Assembly (NCBI GenBank): GCA_027603945.1
Contig: JADIIU010000073.1
Location: 1 to 64,000 of the forward strand
From: Terramyces sp. JEL0728
Taxonomy: Eukaryota > Chytridiomycota > Chytridiomycetes > Rhizophydiales > Terramycetaceae
Reading direction: 5' to 3'
Length of the DNA stretch: 64,000 bases
Part shown: positions 21,802 through 32,445 of the stretch, piece by piece
Layout: each line of letters starts with the position of its first letter
How positions within the stretch are numbered: the first letter of the stretch is position 1
Position numbers and translations under genes: made by a program
Notes under the pieces: generated by a model
Told to the model about the DNA's origin: nothing
The model's database searches: none
What the model saw: the letters and a program-made list of their open reading frames with translations, nothing else

Positions 21802-23828
21802 TTATTGTAATAATTCATCCAGAATCTCGATACCGGTCTTGGAAGGCTCTCTTGTACGCTTCTTTCCCTTCTTTACTGTTGGCTCTGGTTTTTCAATTTT
21901 TACTGCAAGTTCCTTGTATTGTTTCTTTAGTTGACTGGAGATTTCAGGGATATTAGACTCAAATAATGCAATAAAGATAAATGCCAAGCCAGAAGTGTTG
22001 TTTGGATTCTTTGCACAGTGACTGATGAGTTTCTTGAGGTTTAGCTGAATCAAAGCCCACACCTTCTTTGCAAACTCTGGTTTCCATTCTAATGTAGATT
22101 CTTTTGATGAAATCAAAAATTTGATTGCAAAAGTAGCAGATCTAGAGACCAAAATTGGCTCCGTGAGGTCGATACCTTGATCTAGCTTCCTTTCGGCATC
22201 TCGCTCTGCCTTCATCTTCTTGACAACATTAACCACTTCCTCTTCGGTTTCTTGAGCCACTTCATGTACCAAATCACCATTTGCACTTTTTTCAATTAAT
22301 TCTGCAACAGCATCCAAAATCGGGTTGATGTCTCCTTTGGCATTTTGGCACGTTTCCAACAATAATGTAGCGCCGTTACGGTCATGTAATAATTCATTGG
22401 CGTATAGTGTGACTTTAGAAATCAAATCAGCACTGACAGCATCTAGAAGCTGCTCTTTACGAATAGAGTCTTCTTTCTTTGATGTAACTTTTCTAACATT
22501 AAAGCTAATTTACCTAGTTTCGTCGGTTTCTTCCAATTCGTTGATTAAATAAGATGGCTGATATTTACGGCTTCTCCCACAGAGCAAATACAGAAAGACT
22601 CTGCTCCCGTATTGATCTCTAAGCAATTCATTAACCAAATGCTCAGGCGATGTCGGATTAAACAATTCCCCAATAATAGATTTTGCGAGAATGACGGTGT
22701 CATCAACGCACTCGAATAAACTAATCAAAACAGAGTGGCCGTATTGTTCTTTGGCAATAGAGTGTACAAATCCCTTGAAAGATTTGATGATTTGTTTTCT
22801 GTCTTTTGGGCCTGCGTGCAAAATACAGTATTGGGTAACACGGGACCCTTCTCTAGTGTGCAGCATATGGACAAGGTGGTCCTTTAGCAATTCAATCAAA
22901 TCCTTTGCGACGGAAGCATCGGCAAAAGTAACATAATCCAAAATTGCACGATGTAAAATAGGTGTTTTTCCGACATTGAACGAACTTTTTTCTAGTACAG
23001 AGTCAATTGCTGTTCGCAAATATTTTAAAATGTACTGCTTCTTGAGGGGCTGGGATTTCAAAAGTACTTCCAAGGTATGTGACGCTGCATTAGAATCTGT
23101 GCTTTTAAATACTGCAAATTCTGGGCCATAAAATTCTTCCATCAATGCAATTCTTTGGGCAGAGTTTGCATATTGGCTGTAAGCTTCATCTAGCACAATA
23201 CTTGCTTCCTGATATTAATAATAGCTACCTTATGTCTAATTAATTTACGAACTTTTCCATAGAAATCTGCAATGACAGCATTTCTATATTTTGGTGAGCA
23301 ATACTGCAAAACCTTTGAAACGATGAATCTCCCATATTTACTGGTAGATAGTCTTGCGTATTGTCCAGACAGTTCTTCTGCTACAGAATCACGTTGAGCA
23401 GGGGAACCATATTTAACACAACATTGGATAATTCTGCTGGCATCATGTTTAAAAATAATCTTGAATTAGCAATCTCTTACATCCAACGCTTTTCCAGACA
23501 CTAATTTCATCATTTCATCCATCAATGCTTTTCTTTCTGGTTTTGTAAGACGTTTTTGGCGAAGCTGCTCCCAAATCTTTTTAGCGTCCATAATCATTTC
23601 CGAGTTTGGCTTTGCCATCTTTCTTTCAAGAGCTTTTTGTTTTTGTTCTTGCCTTGCAACCTTTTGTTTTTCAATTTCTTCCTGCGTTTTTGATTTAACT
23701 TCTTGGTCGCCATCAATTTCGGCTTCTCCCTCTTCAAAGTCACCTTCAGTGTCAATATATCCTTCTCCTTCATCCCCGCTTCCGTCGTGTTGGTCAAATT
23801 CAAATTCTTGCTCGCTTTCGTCTGACAT
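21802..23828 (-). CDS. PUF6: PUF6-type pumilio/CPL-domain protein
   Basis: 654 residues. PUF6/PUM3 proteins are nucleolar RNA-binding proteins of 60S ribosome biogenesis. The N-terminus is very acidic (SDESEQEFEFDQHDGSGDEG), followed by lysine-rich helices and then degenerate Puf repeats (DASRIIQCCVKYGS, YGRFIVSKVLQYCS, GSRVTQYCILHAGP, YGHSVLISLFEC). The C-terminal CPL-like domain ends in a basic tail (KKGKKRTREPSK). Introns: 23460-23480 (21 nt), 23209-23228 (20), 22493-22513 (21). The start chosen is MSDESEQ; a second in-frame ATG at 23894 would add 22 residues. The promoter shared with the acyl-CoA synthetase contains a telobox-like element. Confidence 0.9.
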
Positions 23829-23893
23829 TTTCAACTTTTTTTCAATTTTCAATTTCAAAAAAAAATAACAGCGAGCCAGGCTCGGCTGGTTCA

Positions 23894-23904
23894 TTAGGGT
23901 TAGG
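23894..23904. promoter_or_regulatory. Telobox-like element in a divergent promoter
   Basis: TTAGGGTTAGG (CCTAACCCTAA on the other strand) lies between PUF6 and the acyl-CoA synthetase gene. Telomere-repeat-like boxes are known in promoters of ribosome-biogenesis genes of plants and fungi, which would suit PUF6. If the longer PUF6 start at 23894 were used, the element would abut the ATG. Confidence 0.4.
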
Positions 23905-23950
23905 TTTAATCACTTGGTGGCGAGGTTGCCAACTTTGCTCCATCCAACAA

Positions 23951-25670
23951 ATGCAGATGCTCAGAGGATTGCGCAGGCTAGCAACTAGATCGCTTGCAAT
24001 TGGAGACACATCAATGCCACTCTTAGGACAAACCATTGGGGAAAATCTTTGGCAAACCGTTAATCGTTTCCCAAACAACGATGCGTTGGTAGTAATGCAG
24101 CAGAATTACAGAGCGACATATAAAGAATTCTGGGACCAGGTAGGTGTAGCTGCGCAGAGTTTGCTCGCAATTGGCGTAAAGAAAGGAGACAGAGTTGGTA
24201 TTTGGGCTCCCAACCGCTTTGAATGGATGGTAATAGTCATTAATCAAGATTATCCAATATGCGACTGCCCGGGTAGGGGCGATTATGGTGGCAATCAATC
24301 CAGGCTATAGAGCGCACGAACTTTCTTATGCGCTCCAGCTGTCTCAAACAAGCGTATTATTCCATTCAAAATCATTCAAGGACTTGAATTATGTCCAATT
24401 ATTGTCCAGTATTAGGCACGAAGTGGCAGATCTCAAACATAACATTATCATGGACTACGACTGGAAGGACTTTCTCACGGAATCAAAAAAATCATCAAAG
24501 GAAGAAGTGAATGCAATCGAGTCGACATTAAATGAGTACGACCCTATCAATATTCAGTTTACTTCTGGAACTACTGGAAATCCAAAAGGCGCAATGCTAT
24601 CCCACCGCAACATTTTGAATAACGGCTACTTTACAGGAGAAACCCTAAAGTTGACTGAAAAAGACAGAATTTGTACTCCAGTACCGTTCTATCACTGCTT
24701 TGGAATGGTACTGAGCAACTTGGCATGCACAACACATGGCGCTACTGTAGTAGTTCCAAACGATGTCTTTAATCCTAAAGCCTCATTAGAAGCAATTCAA
24801 GCTGAAAAGTGTACCGGACTATACGGTGTTCCAACAATGATGATTGCGACCTTGGATGAACCCGATTTTGATAAATACGATTTGACTTCACTCAGAACTG
24901 GATTGATGGCTGGGTCTACTTGCCCAATCCAGTTAATGAAGGAAGTTGTGGAAAGGCTTAATATGAAGGAGGTTTCAATTGGATATGGCATGACTGAAAC
25001 TTCCCCTCTTTCAACCCAAACCAAGTTAACTGATACTATTGAAAAGCGTGTTTCTACCGTTGGACAAGTCCATCCTCATGTGCAAATTAAAGTTATCGAC
25101 CCAGAAACAAACGAAACTGTAGAACGCGGCGTTGCTGGTGAGCTATGTACCAAAGGTTTGCGTGTTTAACCAATAGGCTATAGTGTGATGCTTGGATATT
25201 ATCGAAACCAAGAAGCCACTGACAAATCAATGACTGACGGTTGGATGCATACCGGCGATTTGGCTGTAATGGATAAAGATGGATATGTGAATATTGTTGG
25301 AAGAATCAAGGACTTGATTATTCGTGGAGGTATATTAAACGTAACAGTAGGCGAAAACATCTATCCTCGAGAGATCGAAGAGCTATTGCATACACACCCT
25401 AAAGTCTCGGAAGCACAGGTGATTGGGCTTCCTAGTGAATACTATGGTGAAGAATTGTGTGTTTGGGTGAAAGCGAAACCGGGAGAAGATCCAACCGAAA
25501 AAGAACTAAAAGTATTCTGTCACGAAAACACTGCTGATTTCAAAGTTCCAAGGATATGGAAATTTGTCGATAGCTTCCCACTAACAGTAACCGGAAAAGT
25601 TCAAAAGTTCATCATGCGAAATGAAAGTTCCAAAGAGTTCCATCATCTGTTGAGACAGCGCAATCACTGA
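23951..25670 (+). CDS. Medium-chain acyl-CoA synthetase (ACSF2-like), mitochondrial
   Basis: 552 residues. ANL-superfamily enzyme that activates fatty acids to acyl-CoA with ATP. A basic, Arg-rich N-terminus ([14 protein letters not shown]) looks like a mitochondrial presequence. Visible motifs: the P-loop-like [26 protein letters not shown], the [18 protein letters not shown] hinge region and the A8 motif RGGENIYP, with the catalytic Lys in TGKVQK. Introns: 24230-24248 (19 nt), 25156-25176 (21), 25330-25350 (21). The last lacks an in-frame stop and would insert seven residues in the A8 motif if retained; splicing restores the universal RGGENIYP. Divergent from PUF6. Confidence 0.92.
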
Positions 25671-26179
25671 AATAATAAAAGATATAGCTGGTTGAGATGG
25701 ACTATTAGTGCAATTCTTGGCTGTCTTTAGGCATCTAATCAATAATGACTTGGAAGGCTTCAGAGATCTATCGTTCGGCAATCTGGTTGGCTTTACTCCC
25801 ATTGCATACAGCTAGCTACTCTGAAAGAAATGCCGATTTGAGCGCCTTAAGAGACCATGATTTGATTTCTTAAAGAGCATCTCCCCTCTGTCAAGGTGGC
25901 CGCTGATTAATCAATTGCCCATCTCGAACATCTCTACTGGTCAGTGCCACGTTTGGAGAAACCCAAATAAACTTTCCTGGGTTGCACTAAAAGAATAAAA
26001 TCGTTCCGCAATAAAGTTTCGGTCTTGTAAATTACCCTTTTTCTTTCCCTTTCGCAACGAAAGCTGCCACTGTTTGCCACCTGTCTTTGAAGTGAGCTTC
26101 GGATCCTGGAAATCTGTGAATAGAACACAGCGTGCATGTGGATGGAGATTATAAAACCCCAATAGTTTCTCAAACCATG
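25671..26179. other. Intergenic, no gene supported
   Basis: About 510 bp between the synthetase and the first Yippee gene. Only short open frames occur, for example a 43-codon plus-strand frame from ATG 25745 and a minus-strand frame at 25941-26219 that has no ATG and overlaps the Yippee exon. I see nothing convincing. Confidence 0.5.
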
Positions 26180-26499
26180 ATGGGAATAAAAATACCACAG
26201 TTGTTAAATGGACAAGCACTATGCTGTAGGAGATGTCGAGAGCGGTTCTGTCTAACGCAAGACATGATATCGAGCGATTTCAAATCTAGCAAACAGAAAG
26301 CTTATTTATTTTCTCAAATGTAACTTGTTCCTAATTTAGTGAAAACTTTCAGCTGGGGTTGGAAATGTTTTACAAGAGTGGGTTTTCTGCAACTGAAGTT
26401 TATTGTGCAGGTTGCTTGCTATTTATTGGGTGGAAATATACTATTAAAGACCAAAAGTACTTTCTGGTGGAGTCTGGAAAGGTTGTAATTAGAGAATAA
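26180..26499 (+). CDS. Yippee-family zinc-binding protein A (one intron)
   Basis: 99 residues after removal of a 20-nt intron at 26320-26339. Yippee-like fold: the first zinc pair is CCRRC, followed by DMISSDF, KAYLFSQI, then the second pair CAGC followed by LLFIGWKYTI, matching the family layout CxxC...AYLF...N...CxxC...GWKY. The family is nuclear or centrosomal; its biochemical role is poorly defined. ATG 26177 lies one codon upstream, but 26180 matches the paralogue's start. The intronless paralogue B follows 206 bp downstream with exactly the same protein length. Confidence 0.8.
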
Positions 26500-26674
26500 A
26501 GTTGTTTTGTATGTATAATGGCAAGTATTGCGTTGAATTGCTGATCATTAGACGCGTGCGCTCTCAGTTATGATGCGGATTAAATCCATGCATAGTTTTC
26601 ATTTCAATTAAAGCATCATTTGAATGCAGTTATTTCAAAGTGGCTGGTGGGGGCGGGTACTGTGGCTGATGTGT

Positions 26675-26683
26675 TATATAAAG
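26675..26683 (+). promoter_or_regulatory. TATA box of Yippee B
   Basis: TATATAAAG, 23-31 bp upstream of the ATG at 26706. Confidence 0.5.
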
Positions 26684-26705
26684 AAAGTCGATAATCTCTG
26701 GAGCA

Positions 26706-27005
26706 ATGGGTATTAGGATTCCGTATTTATTAAACGATCAACATGTATGTTGCTGCAGATGCGGAGCTCACGTATGTTGCATGGACGACTTGATTCCAAT
26801 AGAATTGAAATCTAGTAACGAACGTGCGCTCTTATTCGCTCAAATCGAAAATTGCAGATATGGATTGGAAACCTATTACAAAGGTGGATTTTCTACCACT
26901 GAAATGCTCTGTGTTGGCTGCCTCGTATTTATTGGATGGAAATATAGAATCAAGGAGAGAAATTATTACTTGATTGAAACCAGAAAAGTTATCGTCGATC
27001 ATTAA
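26706..27005 (+). CDS. Yippee-family zinc-binding protein B (intronless)
   Basis: 99 residues, a tandem paralogue of protein A (MGIRIPYLLND versus MGIKIPQLLNG). The zinc ligands are CCRC and CVGC, with ALLFAQIEN and LVFIGWKYRI. Compared with A, the sequence runs straight through LFAQIENCRYGLE where A has its 20-nt intron, so the intron was precisely lost here or gained in A. Confidence 0.8.
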   Translation: MGIRIPYLLNDQHVCCCRCGAHVCCMDDLIPIELKSSNERALLFAQIENCRYGLETYYKGGFSTTEMLCVGCLVFIGWKYRIKERNYYLIETRKVIVDH

Positions 27006-27434
27006 TATATCAAGTTACTTTTGAATCTGTTCTGATCATCTATTTGCCTGCAAGTGTCTGAACTTTGACTGATCAAGCTGAAAGACAGCTGATAGAATAA
27101 TGCCCATACACTGACGTAATTTCTTGTGTTCCATTGAATTCTACCTTAGTAAAACGATTTTGCAATGGATTTTCAAAGGATTGCAATTTGCATCATTAAA
27201 CCCGGCTATTATCCGGAAATTCGCAGAAAAAAATAAAGTCCAATTTGTTTTGAAATATCTCTTCTATGAAAATACTATCCCTAGCTTTTGTTTTCTTATC
27301 GTACGTAGCTTTTCCTTTTTTGAGTACCTTTCCGGCGGTGGCTGGATGTGGCGTGTCCCATGACCCGACAGGTCCTCATTTAATATTTCATATTTTAGGT
27401 ATAAATAGACAAAACTAGACGCTGTTTTCGCATC
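27006..27434. promoter_or_regulatory. Upstream region of the ZIP gene
   Basis: No firm gene. A TATA box (TATAAATAG, 27400-27408) lies 27-35 bp before the ZIP start. A 50-codon frame from ATG 27266 begins with a signal-like MKILSLAFVFLSYVAF stretch but has no other support. Confidence 0.5.
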
Positions 27435-28463
27435 ATGTTTCAAGTACTGTCTGTTCTTTTTGCTTCTTCTGTTACTGCCCAAGCTGCCGGCGAAACCTTT
27501 GGAAATACCACTATGTGTACCTCTGCAGTTGATGGGACCTACGATCTCAACTTTCATATTGCTGGAATCTTTATTGTTTTTGCAGTCTCTGGATTGGGAT
27601 TGTTTGGTTCGATGTATGCTGATGGTTTCAAGCTGCCAGTTGTAGGAAAGCTGTTGCAACTTTTGAAAATGTTTGGTATTGGCATTATCGCTTCAACTGC
27701 TTGGATCCACCTGCTTCCCGATGCTTTTGATCAATTCTCTAACCCCTGCCTCTCTGAATCATGGCAATCTTATGGAACCAACTATGTCGGATTGTTTGGT
27801 GTAGCTGCTTCTTTCGGGGTCCAGCTGCTCGAACTTGCTTCATCTCAACACACTCATCAACATGAACATGAATACAAGGAAAACGAAACGGTTGTTTCGG
27901 TCCAGCCTGGCGGGGAACAGTTGTTTGTTCTTGTAGATGGTAGCTCGACTCTGGACCAAAAAACTAAGCCTGACGAACACGAGCCAAAGAGATTCCAAAC
28001 CATCATCTTAGAAAGTGGCATCCTTGTGCACTCTTTGATTATTGGGTTGACTTTGGGTGTTACTCCTGACTCTGGATTCGCAACTTTATTGGTCGCGATC
28101 TGCTTCCACCAAATGTTTGAAGGGATGGCACTCGGCGTATTGATTTCAAACGCATCATTTGATATCAGAGGAAAAGCACTGTTGGGGATTATGTACCCAT
28201 TGACCACTCCAGTGGGCATTGCCATTGGAATCGCCATTCGCAACCAATTCAATGAAAATAGCGGTGGGGTTATTTTGGCTCAGGGTATTTTGGACTCTAT
28301 TTCTGCTGGGATTTTATTCTACAATGCATACGCAGAGCTATTCAGCAACGAAATCAACCACAGTCCTACATTCAAGAGATACACCAAAGGTTTCAAGGCA
28401 ATGTGCTTCATTTCCATGTACTTGGGGGCAGCAGCAATGGCCGTGGTGGGTATCTGGGCCTAA
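27435..28463 (+). CDS. ZIP-family zinc/iron transporter
   Basis: 342 residues, intronless. ZIP (SLC39/Zrt-like) proteins import Zn2+ or Fe2+ into the cytosol. A probable signal sequence and luminal N-terminus precede three transmembrane helices, then a cytoplasmic loop with a His-rich metal-binding stretch (HTHQHEHEYKE), then five more helices. The signature metal-site helices are visible as HSLIIGLTLG and HQMFEGMALG. It ends with a hydrophobic GAAAMAVVGIWA, typical of the family's C-terminal helix. TATA box upstream at 27400. Confidence 0.93.
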   Translation: MFQVLSVLFASSVTAQAAGETFGNTTMCTSAVDGTYDLNFHIAGIFIVFAVSGLGLFGSMYADGFKLPVVGKLLQLLKMFGIGIIASTAWIHLLPDAFDQFSNPCLSESWQSYGTNYVGLFGVAASFGVQLLELASSQHTHQHEHEYKENETVVSVQPGGEQLFVLVDGSSTLDQKTKPDEHEPKRFQTIILESGILVHSLIIGLTLGVTPDSGFATLLVAICFHQMFEGMALGVLISNASFDIRGKALLGIMYPLTTPVGIAIGIAIRNQFNENSGGVILAQGILDSISAGILFYNAYAELFSNEINHSPTFKRYTKGFKAMCFISMYLGAAAMAVVGIWA

Positions 28464-28896
28464 TTCTTTCAATAAATTATTGTTGTTATGACAGTTTAAT
28501 GAGCATCTCACTGAGTGCACCAACTAGTAGGAGCATGGTTTGTATTCACAAGTTATTCCAATGCACAACCCAACGGCCGATTTGCCACACATCCTTCAGT
28601 TGATGGAATCTTATGCATTGCCAACGGCTGAGTTGCATTGGCCGCCAATTCTGCATCCCAGTGTATGGAATCTGGGCCAATCTATACAGCACACATAAGT
28701 ATAGCAGTTTCAATGGTATTTCCAGTTAAAATCGGCCAAGGGCAAGTCCAAGCAAAAGAGATTTCACTATATTATTTCGGAAGGGAGATGTTTCATATAA
28801 CGCAAATAGGTCCTTAATTGGGACTGGACCGGGCCTTTTGGAAAATCATAGCGGCGAGCTTTTTGAACTTCATACTAGAAAATAATCACCCTCATA
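28464..28896. other. Intergenic, no gene supported
   Basis: About 430 bp between the ZIP gene and the arrestin-SH3 gene, both on the plus strand. Only a 66-codon frame shadowing the 3' end of ZIP is open. No promoter motif stands out. Confidence 0.5.
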
Positions 28897-31800
28897 ATGG
28901 ATTCACTATTCTCTAGAATCCAGAAATCGAATCCAAGCGAAAAACTCGATATACTGCTGGAATTACACAACCAGCAAAAGACGCCATCAGAAACAGTTCT
29001 CCATATCCTCAAGGAACCAATTCCAGTTATGTCTGGCAAGGTGGTCGTCAGAAACAATTCCAGCACTTCGATTACCATCAAGAAACTGTCTGTCGTCCTC
29101 CTAACTGGCGAAGGCTACACCGGCCATCAGCTAGATGTCGACCCAGAAACAGCAGATGTAAAGCCGCTATTTACACGGCCATTAAGAAGAAATGGTGTTA
29201 TCCTATGGGAAAAGGGCAAAAAAATACTTCCAGGAAGGTAATTGAATTTTTACGTAGACATGAATTTCCATTCAAAGTCACTTTCCCTGCCTCTGTACCT
29301 CCAACTCTTAAATTTGTAGACAGAGAAAAATGTATTACTCATCTTGTACATGTGTGCGCCAGGCTTGCAAAGGATGAATTGATTATCAAGTCATCTGAAA
29401 TTCACGTAAACCGATTAATTGGAGTCACTGAGGCGAAAGCAGTAACCAAAGCTGGTCTAGCCAGTGGCGGCAAAATATATTGCACTTTATCCACATCTGA
29501 CTGCATTTGGATTGACGACGAAATCGATATTGGGAAATTAGTGCTGGCTACTGCTGATAAAATGACTCCTCAAGTATACTTGAAGCGAGTCGATTGTAAA
29601 TTGGTGGAAAAAGTTACTCGCAATACAGATGGGGAGCCTAAAATCACAGAAAAGCAGTCGGGTCCAACTGTTACTTATCATATCGAATCTGAAAACTGCG
29701 AAATCGACTCGTCGCCGAGTAAAGAATTAGGAATCTCTTTTCCATACGATGCAGAAATGCAGCCAGATTATTCTCAAGAAAATATGGCGCTTACCCACGA
29801 AGTCGAATTCCAGATGCACTTTTCGACTTCTTTAATGGCAAATACAAATTTGGTTGCCAAAATTAGAGTGCCAGCTGTTTTATGTTACAAGTACGATCCT
29901 GAACCAGTAAGAAGAGGGTCTTTGCAAATATCAGACGCTGGCTCCATTCACGAACGAGCATCCTTGGATATTTCGTCACCCCGTAGCTCAATGGATGAAT
30001 TTAGAACGTCTCATTCCAACCGTTCATTGACCTCAATTACTTCAATTTTAAAAACAAAAAGTTCAAAAAGATCAGGCGTATTCTCTTTTGCATCCTTCTT
30101 CAAGAAAGAGAAGAGCATGCCTGAAGTCAAACCAAAGGTATCATTCAAGAATACAAACAGAAAAGCAGTTGACTATGGTGCTGCTGATTACAACTCTGAC
30201 AGCGATTCCTCAATCGACATGCATCCAGAAATTAAAGCAAAAGACTCTATGATGAAGTTGAAACGCTCTAATTCCGAAATAGTCAAGCCAAAGACTTCTA
30301 TCGAGCAACTGCAGCGTTCTAATAGTAATCCAAATTCTTTCCAACAAAGATATAGAAGCAACTCTTTTGCAGAGATTTACAACAGATTGGAAAGTATTAC
30401 TGACAAGTATGAAGAAACCCAAGATAATCATGACAATGAAACTCTAGAGCCTCCTTTGGATGTGTTTGAGGATCCAAAAGATGACGTGGCTGCAGCGAGT
30501 GCCCAGCAAGAAACAGCAACCCTCAATGTACCAAGAGATGAAGAGTACGATTCCAACATGGATGATTATCAAGGTTATAGCGAACCAAAAGCGTTTGATG
30601 CTTATGAAACTCAAGATCAATATGCAGCATATGGAACCAAGGAGTATCATGAATACGATGAAGGATATGATAGAAAAGATGTGCCAGTGGACGATGAAAA
30701 TGAATTCCAAATCCACTCTGTTGATGTTTACCAAGAAAAAATGCCATCCGCTAGAATCGAAGAATTAGAAGATGCTGAATTGATCGAAGAACAAGAAGAT
30801 GAGGAAGCAAGATATAATCAAGTTTATGGTATTCCAGAGCCTAGTGTAGTCCAACAATATGAAAATGCAAAAATCAAAAGACCAACCTCCATTGACCACG
30901 ATGTATTCTCTCACGGCTCAGATATACCTCCTTCCCTTCCTAGCAAAGACGGTAACTACCGTGATTTTGCGGGAGATGGACTTTATAGCGATATTAACGA
31001 ATCGAAACCAAACTTGCAAATTGTTACTGGCTCGAGGCTCTCTCAAGAACCTGAAGCTTCTGCCAATTCTCCAAATGAATTTGACTCGATGGATATCAAA
31101 AGACAATCTTATGCCTCTACAATATATTCCGAGCTCAGTCCATTTGTACAGTCTGCCCCAATCGTCACAGGAAGAGAACTCCCCAGGTTGGAATCTCCAC
31201 TAACCCCTTTCAGAGAAAAGCCATTTATTCAATCTGCACCGATAGTCATTGGTGGAAAAGATTCTAATCAACACTTGGATTCTCCAAATTCGCCTACATT
31301 GCAGTCACTTCGTTCATTAGAACTAAAGAAAGGCGTAATTCGCGGCCCTAAAACCAATGATTACAGAAAGACTCCAGGCAGTCCCCTAGCCATGGCTCAT
31401 CCAATGCCATCTCCGCTTCCACCTCCAAATTCACCTAGCATTGGTTCCCCAATGGTAAATGAATATGAAAATGACTATCCAACTCGACCAACCACTCCGC
31501 AAAATGATTCATACCCTGTAAGACCGGTTACTCCTCAAGAGTTTTTGAGTAGACCAAAAACACCACAGAACGACAACAGTTCGCTGAACAGACAAGAAAC
31601 TTTATTAAACAGTGCTCCGGTTATGCAAAGAAGTGATTCCAATAGGACCCCGCCTTCGCATACACTAATTGATATACCAAATGAGCCAGCTACGCCATCA
31701 TCAAAATCACAAAACACAATTCCTAGTCAAAACACTCTTACAGATAAAATCCCACCAAGACCTTCCACATTACTTCCTGTATTTAGTGCAAAATCAACTT

Positions 31801-32289
31801 ATCAACCAGCAAGACCAGATGAGTTGTATATAAAAGCAGGTCAACTTTGCCAAATCAAAGAAATTGTACATGACGGGTAAATCGTTTTTAATGTAGATGG
31901 GCATATGGCTTGAACATGCAAACAGGAAACCAGGGAATCTTTCCGTTGTCAATATTTGACGTCCAGCTAACCAGACAAGAACTGCACCAATACTATGGCA
32001 GTAAAAAAGTAGATAAGGTACAAATTTCCAGCCCACTAATAACTTGCATTTGCACCACCAGATACAGTCCAAAGAATGAAAATGAACTGGAAACCTTTCC
32101 CAATGATACCGTAACTCTAATGTAAGTGTTTTTAATGGCAGGGTTGATTATGGTAATGGCTGGGCATATGGTAAAATTAAAGACAAGGAAGGAGCAATCA
32201 AGACCAAGGGGCTGCACTGCCAAGGTGTGCCATATTTGGTAAAGTATAAAAACAGCCCTATCCTTATGTCTAATCTTGTTCATGAATAA
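28897..32289 (+). CDS. Arrestin-domain protein with C-terminal SH3 domains
   Basis: 1110 residues in four exons. Residues about 20-345 form an arrestin-like beta-sandwich pair (KVVVRNNSSTSITIKKLSVV, HEFPFKVTFPASVPPTLKF, then YHIESENCEI and an RVPAVLCYKYDPEPV end), as in alpha-arrestins that act as ubiquitin-ligase adaptors and trafficking factors. A long low-complexity region rich in Ser, Pro, Glu and Asp follows (residues 350-960), with several SPPN/TPP-like proline motifs. The C-terminus holds one clear SH3 domain (ELYIKAGQLCQIKEIVHDGW, GIFPLSIFD) and a second shorter SH3-like unit (VTLMVDYGNGWAYGKI). Introns of 20 nt: 29238-29257, 31877-31896, 32122-32141. The arrestin-SH3 combination is unusual. 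Confidence 0.8.
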
Positions 32290-32445
32290 ATATAATTTAC
32301 ATTTATATTGGGGAATTGGGTATATTTGGCTTTTAGCAAGTGGTGGTCTTTCTCGGTTGTAGTGTGAAGCAAATATCTGGTGCAGATGCTAATGCTTGGG
32401 AGCACTCGTCGTCTGATGTTTCTATAATTCGCTACAAAATTAAAA

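Noticed and set aside
25941..26219. Minus-strand 92-residue frame upstream of the Yippee genes
   Set aside because: Starts at GTG, overlaps the Yippee A exon and shows no domain.
27124..27363. Plus-strand 79-residue frame before the ZIP gene
   Set aside because: No promoter, no domain and mixed composition; a shadow of the upstream region.
27266..27418. 50-codon signal-like frame before the ZIP gene
   Set aside because: Starts like a signal peptide, but the TATA box lies within or downstream of the frame and no splice joins it to ZIP.
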